A stretch of DNA of 64,000 nucleotides from Thiomicrorhabdus sp. Milos-T2. GTDB taxonomy: Bacteria > Pseudomonadota > Gammaproteobacteria > Thiomicrospirales > Thiomicrospiraceae. The stretch spans positions 1,076,917 to 1,140,916 of the forward strand of contig NZ_KL370891.1 in assembly GCF_000702325.1 (NCBI RefSeq). Reading direction: 5' to 3'. The stretch's first letter is position 1. Each line of letters begins with the position of its first letter. The notes below the pieces were generated by a model, which saw only the letters and a list, made by a program, of their open reading frames with translations, made no database searches and had not been told where the DNA came from. Of the stretch, positions 51,235-61,416 are shown piece by piece. The position numbers and the translations under genes were made by a program.

Positions 51235-51538
51235 ATTCTTATTTAAAACCTTTTCTATAAAAAATTGTGCGCGGATTATAACAAACTTATTTGTTTTATT
51301 TCAAATAATTAACCGTTATTTACTGATTTATCCTTATGAATAGTGTTAAAAGCGTTTTTTGCAGGGGATTGTGAGAGTAGTTGTGAGAGTAGATGAGTGA
51401 AGGATAAAGGCGAAAATTTTCTATCTTTAGTCTATAAAACAGGTTAGTAGTTGGCTGTGATGCAGTTTTTTAGATTAAATCTTGAGAATTTTGTCACTTT
51501 ATCCTTCATTTTTAGACTCGTACAAAGGTCTATGGAGT

Positions 51539-52309
51539 TTATTTGGCTTGGGTTTGAATGTGTTGATTAATCCATTCAGACCAATTAGGTGCTAGTTGCC
51601 ATTTATTGGGTTTGAAAGTTTGATGGGTTGCTTGGGTAATTAAGTTTTCAAATTTATCTCGGCTAATAAGTTCTGCACCTAGGCTATTTAAGTGCGGTGT
51701 TTCAACCTGAGTATCTATTAAATGAAAGCCCCATTGTTTAAGTTGTAATGTTAGGGCTACAAGTCCTATTTTTGAGGCATCTGTTTGTTTGGCAAACATG
51801 GATTCTCCATAAAACATTTTGCCAATGGCGACACCATAAAGCCCGCCAACTAGTTGGTTATCAATCCAAACCTCTACGGAGTGTGCATGACCCATATTGT
51901 GTAATGTATTATAGGCTTGAAGCATTTCTTCACTAATCCAGGTTCCATCTTGATCGTTTCTTCGAATTTCTGCACAGGCTTGCATCACCTCAGCAAAGTC
52001 TTTGTCTAGGGTGACTTTAAGACGGTTTTCTCTTAGGTATTTATGAATGGTCTTTTTTAGACTGCGGTGAATCTTAAGGTGGTTAATAAATAGTACGCTG
52101 CGTGGATTAGGTGTCCACCATAGAATAGGTTCACCTGGGTTAAACCACGGGAAAATTCCTTTGCTGTAAGCCATTAAAAGCCATTCTGGTGTTAAAGCAC
52201 CGCCAACGGCTAATAACCCATCTGGGTCTTGCATAGCCAGCTCGCTAGGCGGAAAGTTAACAGGTTTGGATTCAAGCCAAAATGGAACAAGATTTGGTGG
52301 ATTTATCAT
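51539..52309 (-). CDS. aat: Leucyl/phenylalanyl-tRNA-protein transferase
   Basis: A 256-residue transferase that adds Leu or Phe to proteins with N-terminal Arg or Lys, creating degrons recognised by ClpS. It contains PDGLLAVGGALTPEWLLMAY (about 29), the family signature GIFPWFNPGEPILWWTPNPR (about 51) and ESMFAKQTDASKIGLVAL near 168. It is slightly longer than the Escherichia coli enzyme. A degenerate MITE end (CTCGTACAAAGGTCT, 51518-51532) lies just downstream. The 304 bases between infA and aat show nothing else clear. Confidence 0.96.
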   Translation of the reverse strand: MINPPNLVPFWLESKPVNFPPSELAMQDPDGLLAVGGALTPEWLLMAYSKGIFPWFNPGEPILWWTPNPRSVLFINHLKIHRSLKKTIHKYLRENRLKVTLDKDFAEVMQACAEIRRNDQDGTWISEEMLQAYNTLHNMGHAHSVEVWIDNQLVGGLYGVAIGKMFYGESMFAKQTDASKIGLVALTLQLKQWGFHLIDTQVETPHLNSLGAELISRDKFENLITQATHQTFKPNKWQLAPNWSEWINQHIQTQAK

Positions 52310-52553
52310 GGTTTTCTGTACTGTTTTTTATTTTGTATTCTTTAAGTAAGCAAATTTTGTGCAATTCAGTGAATTTAAGGTGAATACATTTTAATGGTGC
52401 TAAGAATTTTAGTTTATAAAAAACTATTTAACTTAATCTCAGTCGATTCTAAAGATAAGATAGAATATCACAATTACACCATTAACCCTTTTTGATATTG
52501 TTTGAAGCGATTAGAGAGCTTTGCAATTGAAAGCTAAGAATTGAATTCCATTT

Positions 52554-55500
52554 ATGACCCAATTTGTTCACCTGCATGTCCATTCCGAATATTCTGTTGT
52601 TGATAGTACTTTAGGGATTAAGCCCTTAATCACGTTAACTCAAGGTTGTGAACAGCCGGCAATGGCGTTAACCGACCAAAATAATCTATTTGCCTTAGTT
52701 AAGTTTTATAACGCTGCTAATGGTGCGGGTATTAAACCAATTATTGGTGCGGATGTTTATATTGAAGATGAGCAGGGTAAGGTCTTTAATGTCGTTTTAC
52801 TCTGTCAGAACCCTCAAGGTTATCTGAATTTATCACATATTATTTCTCAAAGTTATCTGCATAATCAAAAACTCTATAAAAACGATATGTTGGCGTTGAT
52901 TAAACGTGAGTGGTTAGCGGAGTTTAATGATGGCCTAATCGTTCTTTCAGGTGGCCGAAAAGGAGATATTGGACAGGCCTTATTAGCCGGAAAACCAAAT
53001 TTGGTTGCCAGTAGAATGAAGTGGTGGCAGACCTATTTTGAGAATCGATTTTATATAGAGTTGGTTAGAACAGGGCGTGATAATGAAGAGCGTTATATTG
53101 CCCAAGCGATAGACGTTGCCATTCGTTACGAGACGCCTGTAGTTGCGACCAATGATGTGCGTTTTGCCAAGCCAGAAGATTTTGAAGCGCACGAAGTTCG
53201 TACTTGTATTCATGATGGTTATATTTTAGATGATCAAAACCGCCCAAAAAATTACTCTGAAGAACAGTACTTTAAAACATCACAAGAGATGGTTGAACTG
53301 TTTGTCGATATTCCTGAGGCCATTGAAAATACGGTTGAAATTGCCAAACGTTGTTCTTTAGACCTAACTTTAGGTACTTATTTTTTGCCTGACTTCCCTG
53401 TACCTGAAGGGATGACGATGGATGAGTTCTTTATTGAAGAGAGTCATAAGGGATTAGATGAGCGTTTAGCCTTTTTGTTTGGTCACTTGTCTAAAGAAGA
53501 ATTTGAAGAGAAACATAAAGAGTATTACGCCCGAATTAAGTTTGAGTTAGATATTATTTTGCAAATGGGGTTTCCGGGGTATTTCTTAATTGTTGCCGAT
53601 TTCATTCAATGGGGTAAAAATCAGGCTATTCCTGTAGGGCCTGGGCGTGGTTCTGGTGCGGGTTCGTTGGTGGCATATTCACTTAAAATTACCGATTTAG
53701 ATCCCATTCAATACGATTTACTGTTTGAGCGTTTCTTAAACCCTGAGCGTGTTTCTATGCCCGATTTTGATGTCGACTTCTGTATGGATCGACGAGATGA
53801 GGTAATTGATTACGTTGCGCAGCATTATGGTCGTGACCATGTGTCTCAGATTGTTACTTACGGAACCATGGCTGCTAAAGCAGTAGTGCGCGATGTGGGG
53901 CGTGTATTAGGTTTAGGTTATGGGGTGGTTGATGGTATTGCTAAATTAATCCCTAATGAGCTTGGCATTAAGCTTGCAGAAGCGCTTGAAAAAGAAGAAG
54001 AACTTCAAAATAAATATGACAATGATGACGATGCACGCCAACTTCTAAAATTGGCTCTTAAGTTAGAAGGTACGGTACGTAATACAGGTAAACACGCGGG
54101 TGGTGTTGTTATTGGTCCCAAACCACTAGACCATTTTTGTCCGGTTCTTTGTGAACCAGATGGAACGAGTGTGGTTACTCAGTTAGATAAAAATGATGTA
54201 GAAACAGCAGGCCTGGTTAAATTCGATTTCTTGGGATTAAGAACCCTAACGATTATTGATTGGGCGTTACAGTCTATTAATGAGAATAAAAAACCAGGTG
54301 ATGAAGGTTTTGTTGATATTGCGCGCATCCCTTTACAAGATGAACCTACCTTTGACTTGATTAAAACCGGTAAAACAACTGGGGTGTTTCAGCTTGAATC
54401 GAGCGGAATGCAAAGTTTGATTGTTAGGCTTAGACCAGACTGTTTTGAAGACATTATCGCTTTGGTCGCGTTGTTTCGCCCGGGCCCGTTAGAGTCTGGA
54501 ATGGTTGATAACTTTATCGCACGTAAACACGGTAAAGAAAAAGTCTCTTACCCGGATGCGCAATGGCAGCATGAATCTTTAAAAGAGACCTTAGCGCCAA
54601 CATACGGTGTTATTTTGTACCAAGAGCAAGTTATGCAGATTGCACAAATCTTAGCGGGTTATACGCTGGGTGGTGCGGATATGCTGCGTCGTGCAATGGG
54701 TAAGAAAAAACCTGAAGAGATGGCAAAACAGCGTTCTGTATTTAAGGATGGTGCAGAAAGTATTGGTGTTGATGGCGAGTTAGCCATGAAAATCTTTGAC
54801 TTGGTAGAAAAGTTTGCCGGTTATGGTTTTAACAAATCTCACTCTGCCGCTTATGCTCTAGTTTCTTATCAGTCTGCATGGTTAAAAACCCATTATCCGG
54901 CTGAATTTATGGCGGCTCAGATTTCATCTGATATGGATAACACGGAAAAAGTGGTTCATATGGTAAACGAATGTTATGCAATGGGCTTAACCGTTTTACC
55001 ACCAAATATTAATACAGGACAAGTTCTCTTTAAACCCTACGGCGAAAGAACCGTTAATTATGGTTTAGGGGGGATTAAAGGTGTGGGAGAGGCTGCACTG
55101 GAGGGCGTGATTTCTGAGCGTGAGGCCACGGGTAAATACAAAGATTTATTTGATTTTTGTTTACGTGCGGGTAAAAAAGCCAATAAACGTGTCATAGAAG
55201 CACTGATTCGCTCGGGGGCTTTTGATGAGTTGCACGATAATCGAAATGCTATGTTGCAAAGTGTACCTATGGCTCTTAAACAGGCTGAGCAGCAACATAA
55301 AAATGATGAAGTGGGTCAAAATGACTTGTTTGGTGACATGCTTTCTGTAGAAGAATCAGGAGAATCTCAGTTACTTGAGGTGCCTGAGCTGCCAGAAAAA
55401 CAAAGGTTAGCCGGTGAAAAAGAGACTTTAGGTCTTTATATGACTGGTCACCCTATTGATATGTACCAAGAGGAATTAAAACGTTTAGTACCTAATCGTT

Positions 55501-56036
55501 TGTCTAGTTTGCGCCCTGAAAAATGGAAAAAAGTATCCGCAGCAGGCCTGGTTGTTGAACTACGAAGTAAAGTGACACGAAATGGACAACGTATGGGCTT
55601 TATTTCATTAGATGATAAAACAGCGCGTTTAGAAGTGGTTATGCGCCCAACTGTTTTTGAAGCGATTAGAGAGACGATAAAACCTGATATGGTGGTTATG
55701 GTGCAAGGTGAAGTCGCAGAAGATACGTTTAATGGTGGTATTAAGTTAGATGCTGAAATTGTGGTAAGTTTGGCTGAAGCTCGTGTTGAAAAGGCAAGGG
55801 CCATTAAGCTTAGGGTGAACGCCAGTGAAAAACCCATAATGATTGAAAAGGTTAGCCAGTTACAAACGTTGTTAGGTGCTTATCAAACTGAAAAAGGACT
55901 GCCAGTGGTGGTTGATTACACTAATGACTTAGCTACCGTACAAATGAAAACGCATGTATCTAATCAGTTTTTTCCGGATGACGATTTGATAGAAGCGTTA
56001 AATGCTCAGGGTTGGTTCCCAGAAGTGGTTATATAG
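52554..56036 (+). CDS. dnaE: DNA polymerase III alpha subunit
   Basis: A 1160-residue replicative polymerase. The PHP domain starts FVHLHVHSEYSVVDS. The palm has GPGRGSGAGSLVAYSLKITD (about 360), the catalytic aspartates in PDFDVDFCMDRRDEVI (about 400), NTGKHAGGVV (about 510) and FRPGPLESGMVDNFIARKHG (about 640). Helix-hairpin-helix and OB domains complete it (RMGFISLDDKTARLEVVM near 1015). The length is typical. Two AGCAGGCCTGGT palindromes lie in the gene. Confidence 0.98.
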   Translation: MTQFVHLHVHSEYSVVDSTLGIKPLITLTQGCEQPAMALTDQNNLFALVKFYNAANGAGIKPIIGADVYIEDEQGKVFNVVLLCQNPQGYLNLSHIISQSYLHNQKLYKNDMLALIKREWLAEFNDGLIVLSGGRKGDIGQALLAGKPNLVASRMKWWQTYFENRFYIELVRTGRDNEERYIAQAIDVAIRYETPVVATNDVRFAKPEDFEAHEVRTCIHDGYILDDQNRPKNYSEEQYFKTSQEMVELFVDIPEAIENTVEIAKRCSLDLTLGTYFLPDFPVPEGMTMDEFFIEESHKGLDERLAFLFGHLSKEEFEEKHKEYYARIKFELDIILQMGFPGYFLIVADFIQWGKNQAIPVGPGRGSGAGSLVAYSLKITDLDPIQYDLLFERFLNPERVSMPDFDVDFCMDRRDEVIDYVAQHYGRDHVSQIVTYGTMAAKAVVRDVGRVLGLGYGVVDGIAKLIPNELGIKLAEALEKEEELQNKYDNDDDARQLLKLALKLEGTVRNTGKHAGGVVIGPKPLDHFCPVLCEPDGTSVVTQLDKNDVETAGLVKFDFLGLRTLTIIDWALQSINENKKPGDEGFVDIARIPLQDEPTFDLIKTGKTTGVFQLESSGMQSLIVRLRPDCFEDIIALVALFRPGPLESGMVDNFIARKHGKEKVSYPDAQWQHESLKETLAPTYGVILYQEQVMQIAQILAGYTLGGADMLRRAMGKKKPEEMAKQRSVFKDGAESIGVDGELAMKIFDLVEKFAGYGFNKSHSAAYALVSYQSAWLKTHYPAEFMAAQISSDMDNTEKVVHMVNECYAMGLTVLPPNINTGQVLFKPYGERTVNYGLGGIKGVGEAALEGVISEREATGKYKDLFDFCLRAGKKANKRVIEALIRSGAFDELHDNRNAMLQSVPMALKQAEQQHKNDEVGQNDLFGDMLSVEESGESQLLEVPELPEKQRLAGEKETLGLYMTGHPIDMYQEELKRLVPNRLSSLRPEKWKKVSAAGLVVELRSKVTRNGQRMGFISLDDKTARLEVVMRPTVFEAIRETIKPDMVVMVQGEVAEDTFNGGIKLDAEIVVSLAEARVEKARAIKLRVNASEKPIMIEKVSQLQTLLGAYQTEKGLPVVVDYTNDLATVQMKTHVSNQFFPDDDLIEALNAQGWFPEVVI
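54206..54217. repeat. AGGCCT palindrome, in dnaE (first)
   Basis: AGCAGGCCTGGT, read GCA GGC CTG GTT (AGLV). Confidence 0.7.
55541..55552. repeat. AGGCCT palindrome, in dnaE (second)
   Basis: AGCAGGCCTGGT, again read as AGLV. The same 12 bases are used as at 54206. Confidence 0.7.
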
Positions 56037-56076
56037 ATGTTTATATAAGTGGTTATATGAAATGAGAGGTTTATAA

Positions 56077-57051
56077 GTGGCTTTTTGGTTTGAAAAAAAT
56101 AACTTTAGACGTTTCCGTCGAATGGATATGGCGGTTAAGTTATTTGTGACGCCTGCTGATCCCATTAAGGACAAAGAGTTGTTTGCTTTAGGGATTGATT
56201 ACTTTCCTAATACCGTTCAAAAGAAAATAGCTCGTAATCAAAAGCAACTTTTATCATGGGTTAATCATATTCAAGAACAAAAAGAGATTCTTGAACCGGT
56301 TTTTTTGCAGGTTGTGGATGCCGCACAATTATTGGGTGAAGTCGTTAAATCCATCTCCAAAGGGCATAATCCACTTTTAGATGAGCAAATGACACAGCAG
56401 ATAATGTTAAATTTGAAGTCAGTAGGCAGAATTGCTTCTCTTGAAGAGCCGGCACCAAAAACGTTTCAATATTTCTACGAAATAGAAAAAAAGCTAACGC
56501 ATTTTTTTCGTTTACTACTTCTATCCCTGCACAAATCGAGTTCAAATCAATATCACAGTTTTGATATTTCACAGCCTGATTTTAAAATTGATGGCATGAC
56601 ACAAAGATTTACCCAACCCTCTTTTCAAAAAATTCCCCTTGTACAGGCAATTTATTTTATGAGTGAATTGGTGAGTACTTACTGTGATATATTTCAGGAA
56701 ATGAATTCAGATTATTACTTAAGAGAGCATCCCGAGGCATGGAAAGAACGTGATGTGACCATTAGTGCAGGTGGTTTTTCGACCATGTTTCCTAAGCGGT
56801 TTTTACCAGGCAGACCTTTAACCTCTTATATTTATTTTGCCGAGCAAGCTAGAACAATAAAGGTTAAAACTCAGTTTGCTAGGGCGGAAAGTAACTCTAC
56901 GGAAATGCTTGAGTTAAATGCTTTTTATTTTGAGTTTCCTGATCAGCAGGATCAGAAATTTTTAGAACTTGAAATTGAACGTTTACAAATTGATAAAACG
57001 GCAAATCATTGTATTAATCATCAATTCTTATTAAGTCTTGAGGGAGCATAA
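56077..57051 (+). CDS. Probable atypical PilZ (tPilZ-like) protein
   Basis: A 324-residue cytoplasmic protein. An arginine cluster (NNFRRFRRMDMAVKLFV) near the N-terminus resembles the RxxxR switch of PilZ domains. The matching DVTISAGGFSTMF motif (compare D/NxSxxG) comes only near residue 226, so about 200 mostly helical residues are inserted, as in tetrameric PilZ proteins of the XCC6012 type. Cyclic di-GMP binding is therefore possible but not shown. It starts at GTG after GAGAGG, 40 bases after dnaE, and is followed directly by another unknown gene. Confidence 0.55.
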   Translation: MAFWFEKNNFRRFRRMDMAVKLFVTPADPIKDKELFALGIDYFPNTVQKKIARNQKQLLSWVNHIQEQKEILEPVFLQVVDAAQLLGEVVKSISKGHNPLLDEQMTQQIMLNLKSVGRIASLEEPAPKTFQYFYEIEKKLTHFFRLLLLSLHKSSSNQYHSFDISQPDFKIDGMTQRFTQPSFQKIPLVQAIYFMSELVSTYCDIFQEMNSDYYLREHPEAWKERDVTISAGGFSTMFPKRFLPGRPLTSYIYFAEQARTIKVKTQFARAESNSTEMLELNAFYFEFPDQQDQKFLELEIERLQIDKTANHCINHQFLLSLEGA

Positions 57052-57438
57052 ATGGCCGTTATTGTAGAACCCTATTTTATGAATGAGTTACCATTCTCTT
57101 TAAGAGAAGTGACGGCAGAAGTTTATTTAAGAGAGGGGTTAGAGCATTTAGTTGAAATGCGTTTTAAAGAAATTGATAACCACTATAAAAGTAAGTATTC
57201 ATTCAATACTAAACAGTGGCAAGTTGTTTTAAATACTTCTATCTTAACGCAGCTCTCTGCGTTTACTTTGGGCAAACACCTAAGTGCAGAGGACTTTAAG
57301 CAATTACGTTATTTAGTACAAGTGACTTTAGAGAAAGAAGACGCCAAACCCGATGAGGTGTTGGCGTACTTAGAAGAGCATGCTCATGTATTGGCTTCTT
57401 GGTACAGTAAATTAATTAAGTTGAGCCGTAAGGTTTAA
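57052..57438 (+). CDS. Unknown protein paired with the PilZ-like gene
   Basis: A 128-residue, mostly helical, soluble protein without recognised motifs. Its ATG follows the previous stop codon with no spacer, so the two are surely cotranslated and probably act together. It contains FTLGKHLSAEDFKQLRYLVQ and ends with a basic KLIKLSRKV. Confidence 0.6.
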   Translation: MAVIVEPYFMNELPFSLREVTAEVYLREGLEHLVEMRFKEIDNHYKSKYSFNTKQWQVVLNTSILTQLSAFTLGKHLSAEDFKQLRYLVQVTLEKEDAKPDEVLAYLEEHAHVLASWYSKLIKLSRKV

Positions 57439-57471
57439 TATTTAAGAGGGGGTCACTTCACATTGTAGAGA

Positions 57472-57730
57472 TTGAGAAGCCTTTTTAAATTTAAACCTTT
57501 GCCTTAAATTTGGTCACTCAGGCTTCCCGTTACTTTTTGCAGTTTGGCAAAAAGTAACCAAAAAACAAACCCCACTCCATAAATGGGCAAGTTCTAAGCT
57601 TGTGAACTGAAAACGCTGAACTCGCTGCGCTCAAACAGCAGCGTTTTTTTACCGTTCACTACACTAAGAACCTTGCACCATTTATTACAAGGGGACTTAA
57701 GGCGTTTGCCCAAGCTTCAATATTAAGCAT
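57472..57730 (-). repeat. 259-bp intergenic repeat, copy B2 (inverted)
   Basis: The reverse-complement partner of 23286-23544, with only scattered differences by eye. It contains the same GTTACTTTTTGC hairpin. It fills most of the 442-base gap between the helical-protein gene and the convergent nitroreductase gene. The end of that gap has a worn MITE end (GAGCAAAGGTCT, near 57868). Confidence 0.8.
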
Positions 57731-57880
57731 AACAAAAGCGGTAAATAACTCAAATTTCATAATGATTGTTTATCAAGTCAGGTTATGAATTGATTGTTGT
57801 CCTGTCGGATTAAGTTCAATTTTTTTCAATTAAAGATTTAACAATTTTTATTCGTAGATACTCTTGAGCAAAGGTCTTTT

Positions 57881-58546
57881 TTAGTCATAAAAAGAGCAGA
57901 ATTCGTCTAATTCAATTCTAGTGGTTCTGTATTGGTTTACGGGGTGGTTAGTATCTTTATATCCTATGGCCATGCCACCAATTAATTTTTTGTTTTTGTC
58001 TATTTTTAAGGTTTCTTTAATTAATGTCGGAAACTCGCCCAGCGCTCCTTGAGGGCAGGTTGCTAGACCGGCTTCTTCAGCTAAAAGCATAATATTTTGT
58101 AAAAACATGCCGTAGTCTAAATAAGAGCCAGTTTCTAAACTCTCGTCAATAAAAAATAACAGCATAATGGGTGCATCAAAAGCTCGATAATTGGCTTCCC
58201 ACTGCGCTAAACGTTTTTCTTTGTCTTCTCTTTGAATATCTAAAGCTTCATACAGTTTTTTTCCAGTTTCAACTCTGCGGCTTTTATATGGCTGAACCCA
58301 CTCTGTAGGATAGTAGTGATAATCCATTGATTCCGTGTTTTTATTTCTAAATGCGTTAATCATGCCTTCTGAGAGTGTTTGCTTAGTTTTGCCTTGTACC
58401 ACTGCAACTTGCCAAGGTTGCATATTTACTCCTGAAGGAGCGTGCTTAGCGGTATTAATCAAATTTTTAATCACCTCTATATTGACGGCTTGCTGGGTAA
58501 ATGCACGAGTTGAATGGCGCTGTTTTATCGCTTGACTAACGTTCAT
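57881..58546 (-). CDS. Nitroreductase-family flavoprotein
   Basis: A 221-residue FMN-dependent oxidoreductase-type protein. NVSQAIKQRHSTRAFTQQAV opens the fold and gives the RxS(T)R phosphate-binding motif. ASGVNMQPW-like sequence (APSGVNMQPWQVAVV, about 36) and GLATCPQGALGEFP near 160 are typical. It reduces nitro or quinone compounds with NAD(P)H, and the natural substrate is unknown. No operon partners. Confidence 0.92.
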   Translation of the reverse strand: MNVSQAIKQRHSTRAFTQQAVNIEVIKNLINTAKHAPSGVNMQPWQVAVVQGKTKQTLSEGMINAFRNKNTESMDYHYYPTEWVQPYKSRRVETGKKLYEALDIQREDKEKRLAQWEANYRAFDAPIMLLFFIDESLETGSYLDYGMFLQNIMLLAEEAGLATCPQGALGEFPTLIKETLKIDKNKKLIGGMAIGYKDTNHPVNQYRTTRIELDEFCSFYD

Positions 58547-58800
58547 TAGAACCTCTTAAATGTATTGATGTGTTAGAGCTTTGGTGTTTGATTATGGATT
58601 TTTCTATTATAGAAATTGCGGATTATAGCTGTTTTTATCTATTTATCGGCTTTTACAAAAGGCTTTTTTTATTTTAAATTGATTTAAACCATTTAATTTC
58701 TATCCTAGAGTGGTAAACTTTGGCTAATATTTTAGCTCAGTATTATGGTGTTTTTATTTAGGCCTTAATTATCGAGTTATCTTTGCCAATTTGCTGTATA

Positions 58801-58906
58801 GGTACCTTTGCACGAGTCGATAAAAGTAAAAATGGTTAAATTTTTTAGATTATATATAGAGAATTTTTTCACTTTTTCTTACATCCTTAACTTGTGCAAA
58901 GGTCTC
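58801..58906 (+). mobile_element. GAGACC-family MITE-like element, shortened and degenerate
   Basis: A 106-bp piece running from GGTACCTTTGCACGAG to CTTGTGCAAAGGTCTC, with AGTAAAAATGGTTAAA inside. The central palindrome is lost. The flanks GTATA and ATATA agree at four of five bases. It ends 31 bases before the acs start codon, so it sits in the acs leader. The rest of the 391-base gap to the nitroreductase gene is AT-rich and shows nothing else. Confidence 0.65.
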
Positions 58907-58937
58907 ATATAGATTGTTATTTTTAACAGGAGATATT

Positions 58938-60890
58938 ATGTCAAACATTGAGTCTATTCTTACTGAAACACGTATTTTTGAACCGACTGAAAAGGTTAAA
59001 AACAGTGTTGCAATTACTGAAGCGGTATTAGCTGAAATGCATAAAAAAGCCAGCGAAGATCATGTTGGTTTTTGGTCTGATTTAGCAAAAGAAAAACTCG
59101 AATGGTCAAAACCATTTACAGTCGGTTTAGATGACTCAAAAGCACCCCATTATGAATGGTTTACCGATGGTGAAATTAATGTCTCCTATAACTGTATTGA
59201 TCGTCATTTAGAAACTAAAAGCGATAAAGCGGCTATTATTTTTGAAGGTGATTTAGGTGATGTTCAAACCTATACCTATAAAGAACTACATGACCAAGTT
59301 TGTCGTTTTGCAAATACTTTAACTGCGCAAGGTGTAGAAAAGGGTGATCGCGTCATTATCTATATGCCAATGATTCCTCAAGCCGTTATTGCAATGCAAG
59401 CTTGTGCACGTATTGGTGCTATTCACTCAGTTGTGTTTGGTGGTTTCTCTGCTGAAGCGTTACGTGATCGTATTGAAAACGCCAATGCTAAACTTGTGAT
59501 TACCACTAATGGTAGTCGTCGTGGTGGTAAAACGATTCCGTTAAAAGGTGCGGTTGATGCAGCTTTAGAAAAAGGTTGTGATCATGTTAAGAAGGTCATC
59601 GTTTATCGCCGTACTGATGACGAAGTTGAAATGAAAGAAGGACGAGATATTGACTGGATGGACGCTGAAGCAGGCATGAGTAACTATCATGAACCAGTTC
59701 CGGTTAATGCAGAACATCCACTGTTCTTACTTTATACTTCGGGTTCTACTGGCACACCAAAAGGCGTTCAGCATAGCACTGGTGGGTATTTACTTAATGC
59801 GCATCTAACAAATGAGTGGATGTTTGACTTAAATGATAACGATGTCTTTTGGTGTACTGCAGATGTGGGTTGGATTACAGGGCATACTTATGTTGCTTAT
59901 GGCCCATTATCGGTTGGGGCAACCATGCTTATGTTTGAAGGTGTGCCAACTTATCCTGACGCAGGTCGTTTTTGGCAGGTATGTCAAGACCATGGTGTGA
60001 CCGTTTTCTATACTGCGCCAACCGCAATTCGTGCGTTAATGAAGTTTGGTGCAGATCTTCCTGAAAAATATGACTTATCTAAGTTACGTTTATTGGGTAC
60101 TGTTGGTGAGCCAATTAACCCTGAAGCTTGGATGTGGTATCACGAAGTGATTGGGCGTGGAGAGTGTCCAATTATTGATACTTGGTGGCAAACTGAAACG
60201 GGGGCGCATATGATTGCTCCATTCCCAATCACTCCACTTAAACCAGGTTCTTGTACTAAACCATTACCAGGTATTGAAGCGGCTATCTTAGATGAAGAAG
60301 GTAATGAACTTGGTCTTGGAGAGGGTGGCTTACTTGTTATTAAAAAGCCATGGCCTTCAATGATTCGCAATGTTTGGGGTGATGAGGAACGTTATAAGAG
60401 TACATATTTCCCATTACAAGATGTTCCTTATTACGTTGTGGGTGACAGCGCATATCAAGATAAAGATGGTTACTTCTGGATTTTAGGTCGTGTTGATGAT
60501 GTATTAAATGTTTCTGGTCACCGTTTGGGAACAATGGAAATTGAATCCGCTTTAGTTTCGCATGAAAAAGTTGCTGAAGCCGCTATTGTAGGCCGTCCAC
60601 ATGATATTAAAGGGGAAGCGGTTTCTGCCTTTGTAGTATTAAATGTGGATATCCCTAATGGTGATGAAAGAACGGCATTGGTTGCTGAGTTACGTGAACA
60701 CGTGGCAAAAGAGATTGGTCCAATCGCCAAACCTGATGATATTCGTTTTGGAACTAACTTACCTAAAACGCGTTCAGGTAAAATTATGCGACGTCTTTTA
60801 AGAACGATTGCTAAAGGTGAAGAGATTACACAAGATACTTCAACACTTGAAGATCCTTCAATTCTTGAGCAATTTCAGCAACAAAAATAA
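58938..60890 (+). CDS. acs: Acetyl-CoA synthetase
   Basis: A 650-residue AMP-forming enzyme that activates acetate to acetyl-CoA. [20 protein letters not shown] (about 267) is the ATP-binding motif, [10 protein letters not shown] lies near 415, and the C-terminal [14 protein letters not shown] contains the lysine that is acetylated in homologues. The ATG at 58938 has an AGGAG ribosome-binding site and is preferred over an upstream in-frame start. It lies with a symporter pair and a cNMP-binding gene, a cluster seen in other gammaproteobacteria for acetate or similar short-acid uptake. Confidence 0.97.
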   Translation: MSNIESILTETRIFEPTEKVKNSVAITEAVLAEMHKKASEDHVGFWSDLAKEKLEWSKPFTVGLDDSKAPHYEWFTDGEINVSYNCIDRHLETKSDKAAIIFEGDLGDVQTYTYKELHDQVCRFANTLTAQGVEKGDRVIIYMPMIPQAVIAMQACARIGAIHSVVFGGFSAEALRDRIENANAKLVITTNGSRRGGKTIPLKGAVDAALEKGCDHVKKVIVYRRTDDEVEMKEGRDIDWMDAEAGMSNYHEPVPVNAEHPLFLLYTSGSTGTPKGVQHSTGGYLLNAHLTNEWMFDLNDNDVFWCTADVGWITGHTYVAYGPLSVGATMLMFEGVPTYPDAGRFWQVCQDHGVTVFYTAPTAIRALMKFGADLPEKYDLSKLRLLGTVGEPINPEAWMWYHEVIGRGECPIIDTWWQTETGAHMIAPFPITPLKPGSCTKPLPGIEAAILDEEGNELGLGEGGLLVIKKPWPSMIRNVWGDEERYKSTYFPLQDVPYYVVGDSAYQDKDGYFWILGRVDDVLNVSGHRLGTMEIESALVSHEKVAEAAIVGRPHDIKGEAVSAFVVLNVDIPNGDERTALVAELREHVAKEIGPIAKPDDIRFGTNLPKTRSGKIMRRLLRTIAKGEEITQDTSTLEDPSILEQFQQQK

Positions 60891-60917
60891 ATTAATTTAA
60901 TTTAGTTTTTCTTTATC

Positions 60918-60953
60918 AAAACCGAAGCTACCAGGCCTGGTAACTTCGGTTTT
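60918..60953 (+). terminator. Terminator after acs built around ACCAGGCCTGGT
   Basis: A 36-bp palindrome with one mismatched pair: AAAACCGAAGCT, the 12-bp palindrome, then AACTTCGGTTTT and more T residues. It is the second terminator with this motif at its tip. Confidence 0.85.
60930..60941. repeat. ACCAGGCCTGGT palindrome, in terminator
   Basis: Exact 12-bp palindrome at the tip of the acs terminator. Confidence 0.85.
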
Positions 60954-61112
60954 TTTATTTTTTATCATTTAATTCATGGGGATAGTTTATATCTTTTAGG
61001 TTTTGGCTACATAAATCGTTGATTTAGAATTATTTATATATGTATCCATAAATAAAACTTATTTTAAACTTAGGCTTAATAACGTAATAATTGCGCAGAT
61101 TCTGTTTTTATA

Positions 61113-61371
61113 GAGACCTTTGCACGGATAGGTGCGAAAGAAAAATAGGCGTGAGTACCCCTTGAGGGTGAAAAATTTGTCTGATTCTCGACTTACCCCT
61201 TCGGGCGCCGAGTTCTTCGTTTGCGGCGGAAAGTGCAGGGAATAGCTAGCTATTCGCAAGTTGTCGCCCAGCGGAAGTGCCCTTGGGGTACAACAAAAAT
61301 CAGGTCAATTTTTACCCTCAAGGGGTACCTAGAACCATTTTTACTCGTGCATACTCTCGTGCAAAGGTCTC
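61113..61371 (+). mobile_element. GAGACC-family MITE-like element, copy 8 (expanded)
   Basis: A 259-bp copy, the longest in the window, with a perfect duplication TTATA on both sides. Besides the GTTGTCGCCC hairpin module it has GTACCCCTTGAGGGT in the left arm (61155-61169) and its exact reverse complement in the right arm (61314-61328). A third hairpin, CTCG to CGAG, lies at 61188-61213. It ends 46 bases before the symporter small-subunit start. The rest of this 526-base gap holds only the acs terminator and AT-rich sequence. Confidence 0.87.
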
Positions 61372-61416
61372 TTATAGACAGATTAAAAAATAAGAATCTC
61401 ATTGAGGAGAGGTATT

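Noticed and set aside
51360-51532. Full MITE copy between infA and aat
   Set aside because: Only the right end (CTCGTACAAAGGTCT) is convincing. The body and left end are too diverged to call a copy.
61113-61371. Structured RNA or riboswitch for the symporter operon
   Set aside because: The sequence belongs to the dispersed MITE-like family and has a target duplication, so a gene-specific riboswitch is unlikely.
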